A DNA stretch of 64,000 nt from Gammaproteobacteria bacterium (GTDB lineage: Bacteria > Pseudomonadota > Gammaproteobacteria > Steroidobacterales > Rariloculaceae), in NCBI GenBank assembly GCA_022820625.1, contig JAJEFE010000090.1:40410-104409 (forward strand). The letters are read 5' to 3'. The translations under genes and the position numbers were made by a program. The notes under the pieces were generated by a model. It was not told the DNA's origin, searched no databases, and saw only the letters and a program-made list of their open reading frames with translations. Shown here in pieces: positions 54,549-63,952 of the stretch (its first letter is position 1; every line of letters begins with the position of its first letter).

Positions 54549-56704
54549 CTAAAAGTGCATCCGCGCCGTCAGTCCGAACGTTCTCGGTTGCTGCAGGACA
54601 TACTCCTGGACGGTGGCAATCGGCACCCCAAGCTGCTGCTCCTCGTTGGTCAGGTTCTCGCCGAACACATACAGGCTCCAGCTCCCCAGCATCCAGCCCA
54701 CACGGGCATTCAGCGACTTGATGCCCTCGGTGGTCACCCGTTCCTCGGCATACCCGAATCCCCGAACGCTGGTGATCTGATCGTCCTGGAAGAAGTAGTC
54801 GAGGCGGGCGTGGCCGCCGACGTCGCCCCACCACTGGAAACTGTAGTCCGCGGCCAGCGAAAGCGTGTAGTCGGGCACACCGTCCATCGGGTCGCCCTTG
54901 ATGTGCGTGGTGCCGGGCCTGGTGTACTTGCCGTCGTTCAACCCATAGGTGGCGCGCAGGAACAAGTTGTCGGTCAGGTTCAGCGTGGCCGCGACTTCAA
55001 TGCCCTCCACTTCCGCCCGGCCGCCGTTGTTGAACGCCTGCAGACCTAAGGGATTGGGCGCATAGACCTGCACGTTCTTGTACTTGGTGAGAAAGGCGGC
55101 GAACTCGAAGTCGAGCGTGCCCTCGCCGAGCGTCCCCTTGGCGCCAACCTCCCAAGTGCTGAGCTCCTCAGGGTCGAAGGTGTTCTCGCCGATGCCGAAG
55201 AGTTCCGCGTCGAAGAACTGGATGCCCCCGGAGCGGAAGCCGTCGGCGTAGCTCGCATAGGCCATCAGGTCGTCCGTGAAGTTGTACTTGAGCACGAAGC
55301 GCAGCGCCACCTTGTCGTTGTCAACCGTATCGACCACGCTGATGGGCGCGCCGAACTGTGAGACGATGTTGGTGGAGTCCCGCGTGTCTTCGTAGTAGCG
55401 GATGCCGGCAATCGCTTCGAACCGGTCCACCGTTGCCGTCAGTTCGCCGAAAACCGCCCAGGACTCGGTGTATATCTTCAGTTCGCCGCCGAGCGCCTCC
55501 GGAACGGGCACATTGGCATCCGGGTAGTAATCGGTGAACAGCGGCGCAAGGTGCTTCGAATCCTTGTAGAAGGCCCCCGCGGTCAGATGGAACATCTCGC
55601 CGAGCCCCGCATTCACGCGCACTTCCTGGGAGAACGTCTCGACCACCTGGTCGAGGGAGTAGCCGATGTTCGTGATCGGATTGGCCACGCTGGGCGCGTT
55701 GCCGAACAGCGGCGCCCAGTCGGTGGTGCCGGGAAAGAGCAACTCGACAAATGCCTTGTATCCGGATATGTCGAGCGAATTGAAGATCGTTCGGTGCTGA
55801 TATCCCGTGGAGCTGGTGACTTCGAACGGGCCAGCATCCCAGTTCAGCACCAGGTTAGCGAGGTCGTAGTTCACTTCGTTCGGAAAGGGAATGAAGTAGT
55901 CGGAGGTGAAGTCGAGATGGCTGTAGCCCAGGGCGGGGAACTCGCTTTCGTAGTGCTGGTAGAGCAGGTCCGCCCGGAAGCTCTCCGCCGGCTGCAGCCG
56001 CGCCTTGGCGCGCACGAACCAGCGGTCCTGCGTATTGGCGTTCTTGCCCCCGAACCGGTTGTCCACCCAACCCGGGCCCTCCTCCCAGTAGCCGGCGAGG
56101 CGCAGGCCGAAGATGTCCGAACCGGTCGGCACATTGCCCGCCGCAAAGGCGCGAACACCCTCATTGCCCCGATCCACGGTGCGCGCGCTGACCTCCATGG
56201 CGCCATCGACCTCGCCCGGCGTCGGCCCCTTGGTGATGTAGCGCACCGTGCCGCCGATGGAGCCCTCGCCGTACAGCGTGCCCTGGGGCCCTTTCAGCAC
56301 CTCAACGCGCTCGATGTCAACGAGCGGAAAGTCCATGCCGTAGCCGGTGGTCTCCGCATTGACGGTCATCTCATCGACGTAGCGCCCCACCACCGGCAGC
56401 AGGCTTCCCGGCGGGAAACCGCGCGAATCTTGATGGATTCCGCGACGCCTCCCAGCGAGGATACGGTAAGGCTCGGAACCGTGGTCTGAAGCTCGGACAG
56501 GTTCACCGCCCCCATGGCCGCGACATCCTCGGCAGTGACCGCGCTCACCGACATGGGCACGTCCTTGAGCGCCTGGTCGCGCTTCTGGGCGGTGACGATG
56601 ATCTCCTCGATGACGCCTTCCTCCTCCGCGAAGGCCGAGGACACCGAAAATGCGGCGCCGACGGCCGCGGTTGCCAAACTGGCCAAAATCCAGACTGGTT
56701 TCAT
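54549..56704 (-). pseudogene. TonB-dependent receptor with frameshift in plug domain
   Basis: The gene starts at 56704 with a Sec signal (S-S-A-F-A) and TonB box (I-E-E-I-I-V-T-A), and reads V-P-S-L-T-V-S-S-L-G-G-V-A-E-S-I-K-I-R before losing frame at about 56416-56428. The other frame continues P-P-G-S-L-L-P-V-V-G-R-Y-V-D-E and holds the hallmark R-V-E-V-L-K-G-P-Q-G-T-L-Y-G and a barrel ending T-A-R-M-H-F. One missing base explains it: adding one base gives an uninterrupted protein of 718 residues. There is no homopolymer at the break, so this differs from the poly-G receptor. It may be a recent mutation or a sequence error. It precedes an alpha/beta hydrolase gene. Confidence 0.85.
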
Positions 56705-56769
56705 GCAAACTCTCCAAAAAAAGTGAACGCCAAGCCACAAGACGCAGGCGCGACGGTTTCCCTCACCCA

Positions 56770-57576
56770 TCAGCCTTCCCAAACCAGCGGATACTGCTCG
56801 CTGTCCAGCCGGTCGCCGTCCCTGAGCAGGCTGTTGCGCAGGCCCTTGTTGGTGCCGGGGCGGCTGGAATAGGTGGCGTCATCGCCCAAGTACCGCGCCG
56901 TGTAGCCGCGCCGGCGGACGTTTTCGCTGGCATTCCCGCCGGCGCCGTGCAGCACCAGCGCATGAAAGGCGTACACATCGCCCGGTTCCAGATCGAAGCT
57001 GAAGATGTCGTAGTCGTCCCGCGCCGATTCGATGTCGGGCACCGTCTCGTAGTCCGGATTGCGCTCGTAGTCGCCCGTGACGGTGCGCCCGAATACCTCC
57101 GGCTGAAAGAACCGCCCCCAGCGGTGGGAGCCGCGCACGAACTCCACCGCGCCCGTCTCGGCCGTGGTCGGGTCGAGAGCCACCCAGAACGACAGGATCT
57201 GGTAACCGTCGACCGGCCAGTAGGGCTGGTCGTTGTGCCAACGGGTGCGATTGACCGTGCCCGGCTCCTTCACGAAAAGCTGGTCGTAGAGCAGGTTGAT
57301 CCTGGTGCAGCCCAGTATCTCGGCCGCCATGCGCGGCAGGGGCGACTCGAAGCAGAAGCGCCGAAATCCTTCGTGGAATTCCCAAGTGCGCAGGTTGCCG
57401 TGGAAGCGGCCGCGGCCGTCCTCCGGCTCGTAGCCGTGGTAGAAGGGCCCCGGGTTGGCAATGTCCGCCTCGATGGCGTCGGCGAGGATCTGACGCCATT
57501 CCGCGTTCACGACGCCGCGCAACGCAATGGCCCCGTCGGCGTGAAACGCTTCAATGTCCTTGCGGCTGAGGTTCAT
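56770..57576 (-). CDS. Phytanoyl-CoA dioxygenase family (PhyH) protein
   Basis: This 268-residue protein is a non-heme iron, 2-oxoglutarate-dependent oxygenase. The iron site is visible as W-H114-N-D116-Q-P-Y-W and a distal His in H-A-L-V-L-H210-G-A-G-G-N, followed by R-R-x-G-Y-T-A-R, the 2-oxoglutarate-binding arginine region. It has no signal peptide. The start follows GGGAAGG. PhyH members hydroxylate diverse substrates including natural-product side chains. It is upstream of the frameshifted receptor gene on the same strand (65-base gap), so it could belong with that operon. Confidence 0.92.
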   Translation of the reverse strand: MNLSRKDIEAFHADGAIALRGVVNAEWRQILADAIEADIANPGPFYHGYEPEDGRGRFHGNLRTWEFHEGFRRFCFESPLPRMAAEILGCTRINLLYDQLFVKEPGTVNRTRWHNDQPYWPVDGYQILSFWVALDPTTAETGAVEFVRGSHRWGRFFQPEVFGRTVTGDYERNPDYETVPDIESARDDYDIFSFDLEPGDVYAFHALVLHGAGGNASENVRRRGYTARYLGDDATYSSRPGTNKGLRNSLLRDGDRLDSEQYPLVWEG

Positions 57577-57720
57577 TCGCCTTCCCCAAACGCCAGGCGA
57601 TCAGCCTACTGCAATCAGTCGCACAAACAAAAGACCCCGACCATCGTCCCGGGGCCGCCGTTGTGAGGTAACCTCGCGCTGCTGCGTCCACTGGATCGAT
57701 CCTTCCAGGAGCGGAACCAC

Positions 57721-58251
57721 ATGATCGCACTCACCAATGCAAAGACACTCGTCGTGGCGTGGCTGGCGGTGGCCGGACCGGCACTGGCCCAATCCAGTGC
57801 GGAGGACTCCCGCGACCTGAGCCTAGTGACCCACAACGCCGTGGTGATCGCCGCCGCGCCGGAGGACATCTGGCCGCACATCGTCGACCCCGATGCCTGG
57901 AAGGCGGGCGCGCGCCTGGTGCCGGTGGAAGGTGCGGAACACCGCTTCAAGGCGGTGATGCCGGACGATCCGGACACCGCCCTGTTCCACGTCACCAACG
58001 TCGAATTCGATGCCCCCCACCGGCGCACCATGCGGCTGAACGCCCTGGACGGCGCCCTGATCGGCCATGCTTCCTGGGAACTCACGCCGTTCGATGGCGG
58101 CACCCGCGTCGCCTACCACGTTTACAGCCAGCAGACGCTGCCGCCGGATCAGCCGCCCATCGACCGGGAAGCCTATGTGCAGGCCAACCGGGCGCGGTTC
58201 CAGGAGGAACTGAACGCGCTGCGCACGCTGGTGGAGACTGGTTCGCAGTAG
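57721..58251 (+). CDS. Exported SRPBCC/START-like protein
   Basis: This 176-residue protein has a signal peptide (A-G-P-A-L-A, residues 1-23) and an SRPBCC-type ligand-binding fold: V-I-A-A-A-P-E-D-I-W-P-H-I-V-D-P-D-A-W about residue 42, and S-W-E-L-T-P-F-D-G-G-T-R-V-A-Y near residue 118. The ATG follows CCAGGAGC. It is likely a periplasmic binding protein for a hydrophobic ligand. It lies divergent from the PhyH gene and convergent with the hydrolase gene at 58258. No catalytic residues are evident. Confidence 0.85.
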   Translation: MIALTNAKTLVVAWLAVAGPALAQSSAEDSRDLSLVTHNAVVIAAAPEDIWPHIVDPDAWKAGARLVPVEGAEHRFKAVMPDDPDTALFHVTNVEFDAPHRRTMRLNALDGALIGHASWELTPFDGGTRVAYHVYSQQTLPPDQPPIDREAYVQANRARFQEELNALRTLVETGSQ

Positions 58252-58257
58252 GTGGGA

Positions 58258-59472
58258 TCAGGGCGCGTCCGGCTGAGGCGTGGTTTCCGCGATTGCCCTG
58301 CGGATCACTTCGATGACGAAGTCCGGGGTCTCGTAAGGGAAGTTGTGCCCCGTTCCGGCGGGCGTGACGATGCGCTGCGAGCGGCTCGATGCCGCTAGGT
58401 AGCGTTCCCGCGTGTGCCTGTAGAAGCGGCGCAGGCGCATTTCGAAATCCTCGTGCCCGGCGGCTTCGTTGGCTTCGGTCATGGTCGCGAAGAAGGACTC
58501 AGCATCCGCCATGTCGCCCGGTGCGACCAGGTACAGCGGCAGATCGCCCAGATCCCCGTCATAGACCACCGTGTCCCAGCCGCGGGCGGCCATTCCGCTC
58601 GGCGAGAGTTCGCTGAAGATCGAGGCGGTGGCGATGCGCGCTCGGGTGCCGGACTCGATGGCGCGCAGCGATGCGATCAATTCGGCGCCGAGGCGCTCCT
58701 CCATGAGACGCGCGATGCGCACCGCTTCGGAGTCGGGCTCGGCGTCGCCGCTCGCCGCGCCGGCCAGCATGGCCTCGCTGATTCCGAACAGGCTGGCCAC
58801 CGCACTCACCATGAGCCCGGCGCGCGCGCTGCCGAGCACCGGGTTGTGCGGCGCATAGATGATGGTGTCGGGCGGCGTCGGATCCAGGAGCACGACGCCA
58901 GCCACCAATTCCAGATGGCGCCGTGCCACGTTGGCGGCCAACAGGCCGCCGAAGGAATGCCCAGCCAGTAGGTACGGCGGCCGTTCGCCCGCGCGCTCCA
59001 GGGCCTTGACGACCTCCTCGGCCTCCAGCGCGGTCGATCTTGGAAAAGGGCCCGCATCGCTCCAACCCGACCCCGGCCGGTCGATCAGCACCGAGCGCGC
59101 CTCGCTCTTGAGCGTCTCATGCAGATGGTGCAGATAGAGCCCGGCCCCGTGCCCCCCCGGCAGCCAGACCACGGTCGGATTGCCGCGGGCCTGCCCCTCC
59201 GCCAGCAGGTGCATCCGGTAGCCGCCAACATCCACGAGTTCGCCCGGCGGCGGATGATCCGCCCGGGCCGCAGCGGTGCGCGCTAGGTGGACGATGGAAC
59301 CTGCCGCCAAGACCGCGGCGACCACCAGCGCGCCAAGCCCCGTATGCCGCAGCCAGCGCCCGCTGGTGCGATGCCCCCGATACCAGAGTGCACCGCCGAC
59401 GAGCGCGACGGCCAGCGCGAATGCCAGGCCGGCCCAATCCTGGCTGAGCAGCGTGTGCAGGGCACCACTCAT
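58258..59472 (-). CDS. Membrane-anchored alpha/beta hydrolase
   Basis: This 404-residue protein has two N-terminal membrane segments (residues 14-30 and 46-64) and an alpha/beta-hydrolase domain with Ser173 in A-G-H-S-F-G-G, an oxyanion motif W-L-P-G-G-H-G, and His in G-T-G-H-N-F near the C-terminus. The active domain probably faces the periplasm. It starts 10 bases after the small exported protein gene at 59483-59920, which is preceded by another membrane gene, so three genes form an operon. Confidence 0.88.
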   Translation of the reverse strand: MSGALHTLLSQDWAGLAFALAVALVGGALWYRGHRTSGRWLRHTGLGALVVAAVLAAGSIVHLARTAAARADHPPPGELVDVGGYRMHLLAEGQARGNPTVVWLPGGHGAGLYLHHLHETLKSEARSVLIDRPGSGWSDAGPFPRSTALEAEEVVKALERAGERPPYLLAGHSFGGLLAANVARRHLELVAGVVLLDPTPPDTIIYAPHNPVLGSARAGLMVSAVASLFGISEAMLAGAASGDAEPDSEAVRIARLMEERLGAELIASLRAIESGTRARIATASIFSELSPSGMAARGWDTVVYDGDLGDLPLYLVAPGDMADAESFFATMTEANEAAGHEDFEMRLRRFYRHTRERYLAASSRSQRIVTPAGTGHNFPYETPDFVIEVIRRAIAETTPQPDAP

Positions 59473-59482
59473 TGGCAGCGCC

Positions 59483-59920
59483 TCACGGCAGCGGCACGCC
59501 GCGCACCGCCCGGTTCGAGAGCACTTCGCGCATGGCGGCGCGCTCCGCCTCGAGCGTCTTCAGCTTTTCCGCCCCGTAGTGCTCCAGATACAATTTCCCC
59601 GCCCGCGCCTCAATCGCGTCCAGGCCCGCCCAGTTATGGTACTTGAGCATCAACAGCGCATCCCATTCGTCCGGGGCCGCCTTGTACGGATTGCTGAACA
59701 GCATGAAGTCGGCGAGGATCCCCTCCGCCTTCGCCATGTTGAACATCGGCGCCCCGTTGTCGCGAAAGTCGTTCCAGAACGCCTCCGCCTGGCCCGGCTT
59801 GATGCGGTAGTACACCATGCGCCACACCGGGGCCGGCTGTTCCGCCGCTTCCTGGCCCAATGCCCCGCCGCCCCAGGCCGCGGAGGTGAGCGTGAGCGCC
59901 GCAATCAGCAATTTCTTCAT
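59483..59920 (-). CDS. Small exported protein, NIPSNAP/dimeric barrel-like
   Basis: This 145-residue protein has a Sec signal (residues 1-27) and a mature domain R-M-V-Y-Y-R-I-K-P-G-Q-A-E-A-F-W-N-D-F, then L-M-L-K-Y-H-N-W and L-Y-L-E-H-Y-G, resembling stress-responsive dimeric alpha/beta-barrel folds. This assignment is tentative; the function is unknown. A strong AAGGAGGCAACG site precedes its ATG. It sits in the middle of a three-gene operon. Confidence 0.75.
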   Translation of the reverse strand: MKKLLIAALTLTSAAWGGGALGQEAAEQPAPVWRMVYYRIKPGQAEAFWNDFRDNGAPMFNMAKAEGILADFMLFSNPYKAAPDEWDALLMLKYHNWAGLDAIEARAGKLYLEHYGAEKLKTLEAERAAMREVLSNRAVRGVPLP

Positions 59921-60557
59921 CGTTGCCTCCTTTTTCCAGATACTCCGTAATCCTCTCCTGCAGCGCGGCGTGAATCCGGCCGAGCACAATGAGGTGGCCC
60001 TGGAGCCTTCGGACTTTCGCCAGGGCGACATCCACGTCGTCCTCGCCGACCCCGGCGACGTTTGCCGCATCCTCGACAATCCAGTCCCAAACCATGGCAT
60101 AGCGCTCCAAGGTGTCGTAAAGCTTGGCCCGTTCGATCAGCCAGCCGTACTCCAGATAGGGGGCCGCACGGCTGGTCTGCGCCACGCGCCAAGCTGCCGT
60201 GGAGATTCGCGGGTACGGCAGATCCACTTCCACCTGCGACTCACCGAGCGCTTCAAGCGGAACGCCGTCGCGCTGCGCCTGTCGCAACAGCCCCACCAAG
60301 CGATCGACGGCCGCGATCCCCGAGGTGAGCCCCGCCTCGGCGCCGTTGAGCTCGGCCAGGTTGTTTTCGATCTCCAGTTCCACCGCCAGCCGCGCCTCTG
60401 CCGCGATTGCCTGAAGCTCCCGCTCGTCCCACCACTCTTCCAAGCCCAGCGCCAGAAGCACCGCAAACACGATCAGGACCGCCTGGATCGAGAGGTCAAC
60501 CAACCGCTCCGGAAGCCTTGCGGCCCGGAATCTCGCCAGGAAAGCGGGTTTCTTCAT
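59917..60557 (-). CDS. Membrane-anchored protein of unknown function, probable 3' frameshift
   Basis: The protein starts at 60557 with K-P-A-F-L-A-R-F-R and a membrane segment (V-L-I-V-F-A-V-L-L-A-L-G-L-E-E-W-W), followed by a helical region. As sequenced, the frame runs on to 59634 through the next gene in a different phase, giving an odd Gly/Arg-rich tail. A single extra A at the run of five near 59931-59935 would instead end the protein with E-K-R-R-Q-R and a stop overlapping the next ATG (ATGA), at 59917. This restored 213-residue form is more likely. No known family is certain. Confidence 0.65.
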
Positions 60558-60589
60558 CGGTAATCTCGATCCGGACTAAAGCCAGTCAC

Positions 60590-61252
60590 TCAGTCTTGGA
60601 TGATGGCAGACGGCGCGAAGATGCGTTCTCCCAGGGCCGAGGAGAACGTCAGCTCTCCATTGGGCGTGTCGATGCGGAGTTCGAAGCCGGGCCTCTCACC
60701 GGCCGTCACGGTGACCGGAATGTCGAGGCTGCGATAGATTGCGGCGAGCGGTTCCGGCTCGGGATGGGTCGCGCTGAACGAAAGCAGCTTCAACCCTTGG
60801 GCCGATGTGTCCGACGGGTGGGGCGTGCCGCCCCAATCAATGTAGAACGGCACTTGGTCGCCGTAGTCGTGCCCCACAAGATAGAGCCCAGTCCACGAGA
60901 GCTGGACGCCTTCCGGCGTCTCCCTGGACCCGGCGGCGGGTCCCACCGTGGTCAGGCCTGCCGCTTCCGCTGCCGCGGCAGTAGCGGCCATGTCTTCCGT
61001 TCGGGCGGCGAACCCCGCAATGTGCGGCTCCCGGTAGGAAACGAGCCTTGCGCCGAAACCTTGGGGTTCGGCGAGTTCCGGGTTCGGCGCAATGAACTCC
61101 AGATAAACCCCCTCCCCGACCGAGGCCAGCAGGTTCGCGGTTCCGAGCCCAGGGTGGGCGCCACCGACCGTGAGCACCACCCCGGTCTCGGCTTCAAACC
61201 GGCTTTTGAGCCCTTCGAGGTCGGCGATGAGAAGAATGATGTGGTCGAGCAT
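60590..61252 (-). CDS. VOC-superfamily (glyoxalase-like) protein
   Basis: This 220-residue protein has the opening L-D-H-I-I-L-L-I-A-D-L of glyoxalase-like domain proteins and V-Y-L-E-F-I-A-P-N-P. The start at 61252 fits the family and follows GGAGACTG. It has no signal peptide. Substrate unknown. It lies upstream of the membrane-protein gene at 59917-60557 on the same strand (32-base gap), so it may be the first gene of that operon. Confidence 0.85.
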   Translation of the reverse strand: MLDHIILLIADLEGLKSRFEAETGVVLTVGGAHPGLGTANLLASVGEGVYLEFIAPNPELAEPQGFGARLVSYREPHIAGFAARTEDMAATAAAAEAAGLTTVGPAAGSRETPEGVQLSWTGLYLVGHDYGDQVPFYIDWGGTPHPSDTSAQGLKLLSFSATHPEPEPLAAIYRSLDIPVTVTAGERPGFELRIDTPNGELTFSSALGERIFAPSAIIQD

Positions 61253-61321
61253 GTCCGCAGTCTCCGTGTCCCGTCCCAAGAGTGTATGCCAAACACCGCT
61301 ATGGCGCTTCGTTGGGGTCCG

Positions 61322-63598
61322 TTAGTCAGGCCCCGCCGTCCCCTCGCTGCCGGGCGCCGCCCCCTTGTTTCCAGCCGCCGCCCCCTTGTTTCCAGCCGCC
61401 GTCCCCTTGTTTCCAGCCGCCGGCCCCTTGTTTCCAGCCGCGGGCGCTCGGTACGCCCGCCGAATCACCACCGGCTCCTCCAGAATCTGCCCCTGCACTA
61501 ACTCGATGGAGGTCGGGGCATCGCTCGGCAAGCGCTGGATCCGTTCCAGCACCCGCAGGCCGCGCAGCACGCGGCCGAAGGTGGCATAGCCCTCCCCGTC
61601 GCGGTTTTCCGACTCGTACCCGCTGTCGAGCACGGGGTTGTCCTGCACATTGAAGAAGAACTCCGAGTTCGCCGTGCCGGGATCCAGGCGGGCGAAGGCG
61701 ATGCTGCCGCGTTCGTTGGGGATGCCGGTCTGGTCAGTCCTTTCATGCGCGACCGGCGGCAAGGCGGGCTCCGCCTGCGCGTACGCTTCGATGCCCGCGC
61801 TGTCGGCGCGCATCACATGGGCCAGCAAGCCGCCCTGAACCACCTCGATCGAACTCCCGCCGGACCGGCGGGTCACCCGGTAGAAGCTGGCGCCGTCGTA
61901 ATGCCCGCCGTCGACATGGGCGAGAAACTGCGCCGCCGACAGCGGCGCGCGTTCCGGGTAGAGGGCGATTTCGATGTCGCCCAGCGAGGTTTCCAGCACC
62001 ACCTGCACGGTCCGGTCGATGGGGTTGGCGGCAAGCCACCACTGGCGCAGGTCATCGATGCGATGCGGCTGCACGTCCGCGGCATACCTGGCGTACTCCG
62101 CGTCGGGAAACCGGTTTTCGAGGCCGCGCAGGTGCTTGTCGAAGAAACCGCGAACGAAGTCGTTCTGAATCCCGATGACGGTTTGGGCATCGATGCCGCC
62201 GAAGAGCGGCGTCTTCCAGGGCGCGCGCATGAACAGCGGGAAATCGGAGACGCCCAGATGCGTGACGCCGTCAACCATCAGGCGATGGACATCGGACCGC
62301 AGCCCCGCGGTTTCGTGGCGCTCGTAGGAAAAGTCGTTGTATCCGTGTCCGGAGGCCTCCTGGTCTCCCGAAACCAAGGCCGCCAGCACATCCAGATCCG
62401 AGTACAGCATGAGGAACGGCGCCGACACATTGCGGTTGAAGGGCCGGAAGTCGTAGTCGCCGCCGTCGAGGTTGACGCCGGCTGCACAGCGGGGATCGAC
62501 CATGCACACCCCGCCGGTGGTGGAACCGCCGAAGGACATGCCGATCTCCCCGACCGAGCCGAGCTCGCCCGCGGCGACGATGTCGGCAACCTCGTTGGGC
62601 ACCTCGCCCGCCTCGAGCCGGTCATGCACGAAGATGCGATCCGCCCGCCATACGTCCGCGCTGACCGAGGGAATGCGCTGCCCGTCCCGCACCGATTGCT
62701 CGTAGCTTGCCCGGGTGCCCCGGCGCCGCTCGTCGAACGTCGCGCCGACGAAGCTCAGGCGCTGGTCTTCCGACATCTCCGTAGCCAGCCGCTCCATTTC
62801 CGCAAAGAGCGCCGGGTCCATGCCCGCCACATCGCCGTTCGGGAACACAACCGGGGAGGAGTCGTAGGTGTGCTGCACGGAGTAAACGATGTAGCCGTGA
62901 CTGGCCAGTTCCTCCAGCAGTGCCGTGTTCTGGCCCGGAAAGGACGTGTAGCCGTGGCTGTAGATGACCACCGGCCGGTTCGCTGCCGCATCCATGAGCG
63001 GCGCGTTCTCGTAGGAATTGGTGGAACTGTGCTTGAGATACTGGAAGAAAAACGGCATGCCCATGGTGCCGCCCAAGCCGGAGGCGGTGGTTTCGGCCTC
63101 GACTTCATTGAAGTAGGGTCGGGGGCGGAGCCCCGCCACATCCCCCGCCGGGTACCAGACGCGCACCAGCAGGCGTCTCGGTTCGTCTTCGCCAGCGGCC
63201 AGCACGCCCTTGCGGGAGGCATCGGTGAGTTCGAAATCCCGAACCCCTACCGGATGCTCGCCCGAAGGCGCCGGGAGCGTGGTTACCACGAAGATGTAAA
63301 GCAGCCCGACCGCGATTGCGCCAAGAACGGTGAACAGCGAACCGCTCGCATAAGGCACGCGCAGAGGTTTCCTGCCTTCGCGGCGTTTGCCCAGCCACAC
63401 CGCAGCCAACAGCAGCAAGGCGACCGCCACGCCGCCGGCCGCCTGCCAGCGATGGTCCATGACCGCCGCGACGCCAACCGCAAGCGCGACGAGCGAAGCC
63501 ACGACAACGATGCGTCTGCGCGCCTTGAGCCCGGTCATCCACCAAGAGGCAATGCCGATCGCCAAAGCCGCACAGAGTATCCAGTCAATCAACAACAT
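61322..63598 (-). CDS. Membrane PAF-acetylhydrolase-like hydrolase fused to cyclophilin
   Basis: This 758-residue protein has four membrane segments (residues 3-20, 29-46, 52-68, 88-108), an alpha/beta-hydrolase domain with Ser355 in G-M-S-F-G-G and P-V-V-I-Y-S-H-G-Y near residue 209 (platelet-activating-factor-acetylhydrolase-like), and, from residue 531 to about 715, a complete-looking cyclophilin-type peptidyl-prolyl isomerase (V-V-L-E-T-S-L-G-D-I-E-I-A-L-Y, S-E-F-F-F-N-V, Y-A-T-F-G-R-V). The tail is a repeat of A-A-G-N-K-G. The start follows GAAGGAG. The hydrolase should act outside the cytoplasm. This domain pairing is unusual. Confidence 0.87.
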   Translation of the reverse strand: MLLIDWILCAALAIGIASWWMTGLKARRRIVVVASLVALAVGVAAVMDHRWQAAGGVAVALLLLAAVWLGKRREGRKPLRVPYASGSLFTVLGAIAVGLLYIFVVTTLPAPSGEHPVGVRDFELTDASRKGVLAAGEDEPRRLLVRVWYPAGDVAGLRPRPYFNEVEAETTASGLGGTMGMPFFFQYLKHSSTNSYENAPLMDAAANRPVVIYSHGYTSFPGQNTALLEELASHGYIVYSVQHTYDSSPVVFPNGDVAGMDPALFAEMERLATEMSEDQRLSFVGATFDERRRGTRASYEQSVRDGQRIPSVSADVWRADRIFVHDRLEAGEVPNEVADIVAAGELGSVGEIGMSFGGSTTGGVCMVDPRCAAGVNLDGGDYDFRPFNRNVSAPFLMLYSDLDVLAALVSGDQEASGHGYNDFSYERHETAGLRSDVHRLMVDGVTHLGVSDFPLFMRAPWKTPLFGGIDAQTVIGIQNDFVRGFFDKHLRGLENRFPDAEYARYAADVQPHRIDDLRQWWLAANPIDRTVQVVLETSLGDIEIALYPERAPLSAAQFLAHVDGGHYDGASFYRVTRRSGGSSIEVVQGGLLAHVMRADSAGIEAYAQAEPALPPVAHERTDQTGIPNERGSIAFARLDPGTANSEFFFNVQDNPVLDSGYESENRDGEGYATFGRVLRGLRVLERIQRLPSDAPTSIELVQGQILEEPVVIRRAYRAPAAGNKGPAAGNKGTAAGNKGAAAGNKGAAPGSEGTAGPD
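61355..61445. repeat. 21-base tandem repeat encoding A-A-G-N-K-G tail
   Basis: Four units of 21 bases, matched by CTTGTTTCC at 21-base steps (about 61364, 61385, 61406, 61427), plus one diverged unit, encode x-A-A-G-N-K-G repeats at the C-terminus of the fusion protein. Unit multiples of three keep the frame when copy number changes. Confidence 0.8.
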
Positions 63599-63909
63599 GA
63601 GGTTGCTCCTTCAAGCCAGCGGCTTTCGTGGCCGCCCGCAACTCAGACGCACGACAATCAGGGCATCCTCAGCAAAGGGAGCGCAGACCAAAAAGGCCGT
63701 TGACTCAGGTGACAGCCTCTTCCCGCGATCAAGGGTTCGGCCGCTTTCGCTCGAAGCGTTCGATGTCCCGGTTCAGAAACATTTCGGAACTTCCCTCCTG
63801 AGTTCCAGCCCTTGACCTGTGGGCTGGGGGAGGGCGGCGGGGGTCCTTGACGGGAGGGTGCGGAGCGACCGGAGTTCAAGGCCCGGCGGCGCGCTGACGC
63901 ACGCCGCCG
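63599..63909. other. Gap with no recognised gene; one hairpin
   Basis: No credible coding frame was found. CCAGCCC (63805-63811) and GGGCTGG (63821-63827) form a 7-bp stem. Nothing else is recognisable. Confidence 0.5.
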
Positions 63910-63952
63910 GCTCAGGCATGCTTGGTTCACCCAATGAACAAGGAGCCTGAGC
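63910..63952 (+). promoter_or_regulatory. Hairpin covering ribosome binding site of the last gene
   Basis: GCTCAGGC (63910-63917) pairs with GCCTGAGC (63945-63952), and inside TTGGTTCA pairs with TGAACAA allowing one bulge. The right arm lies just after AAGGAG and directly abuts the ATG at 63953, so the structure could hide the start. It could also be a repeat-element end. Confidence 0.5.
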
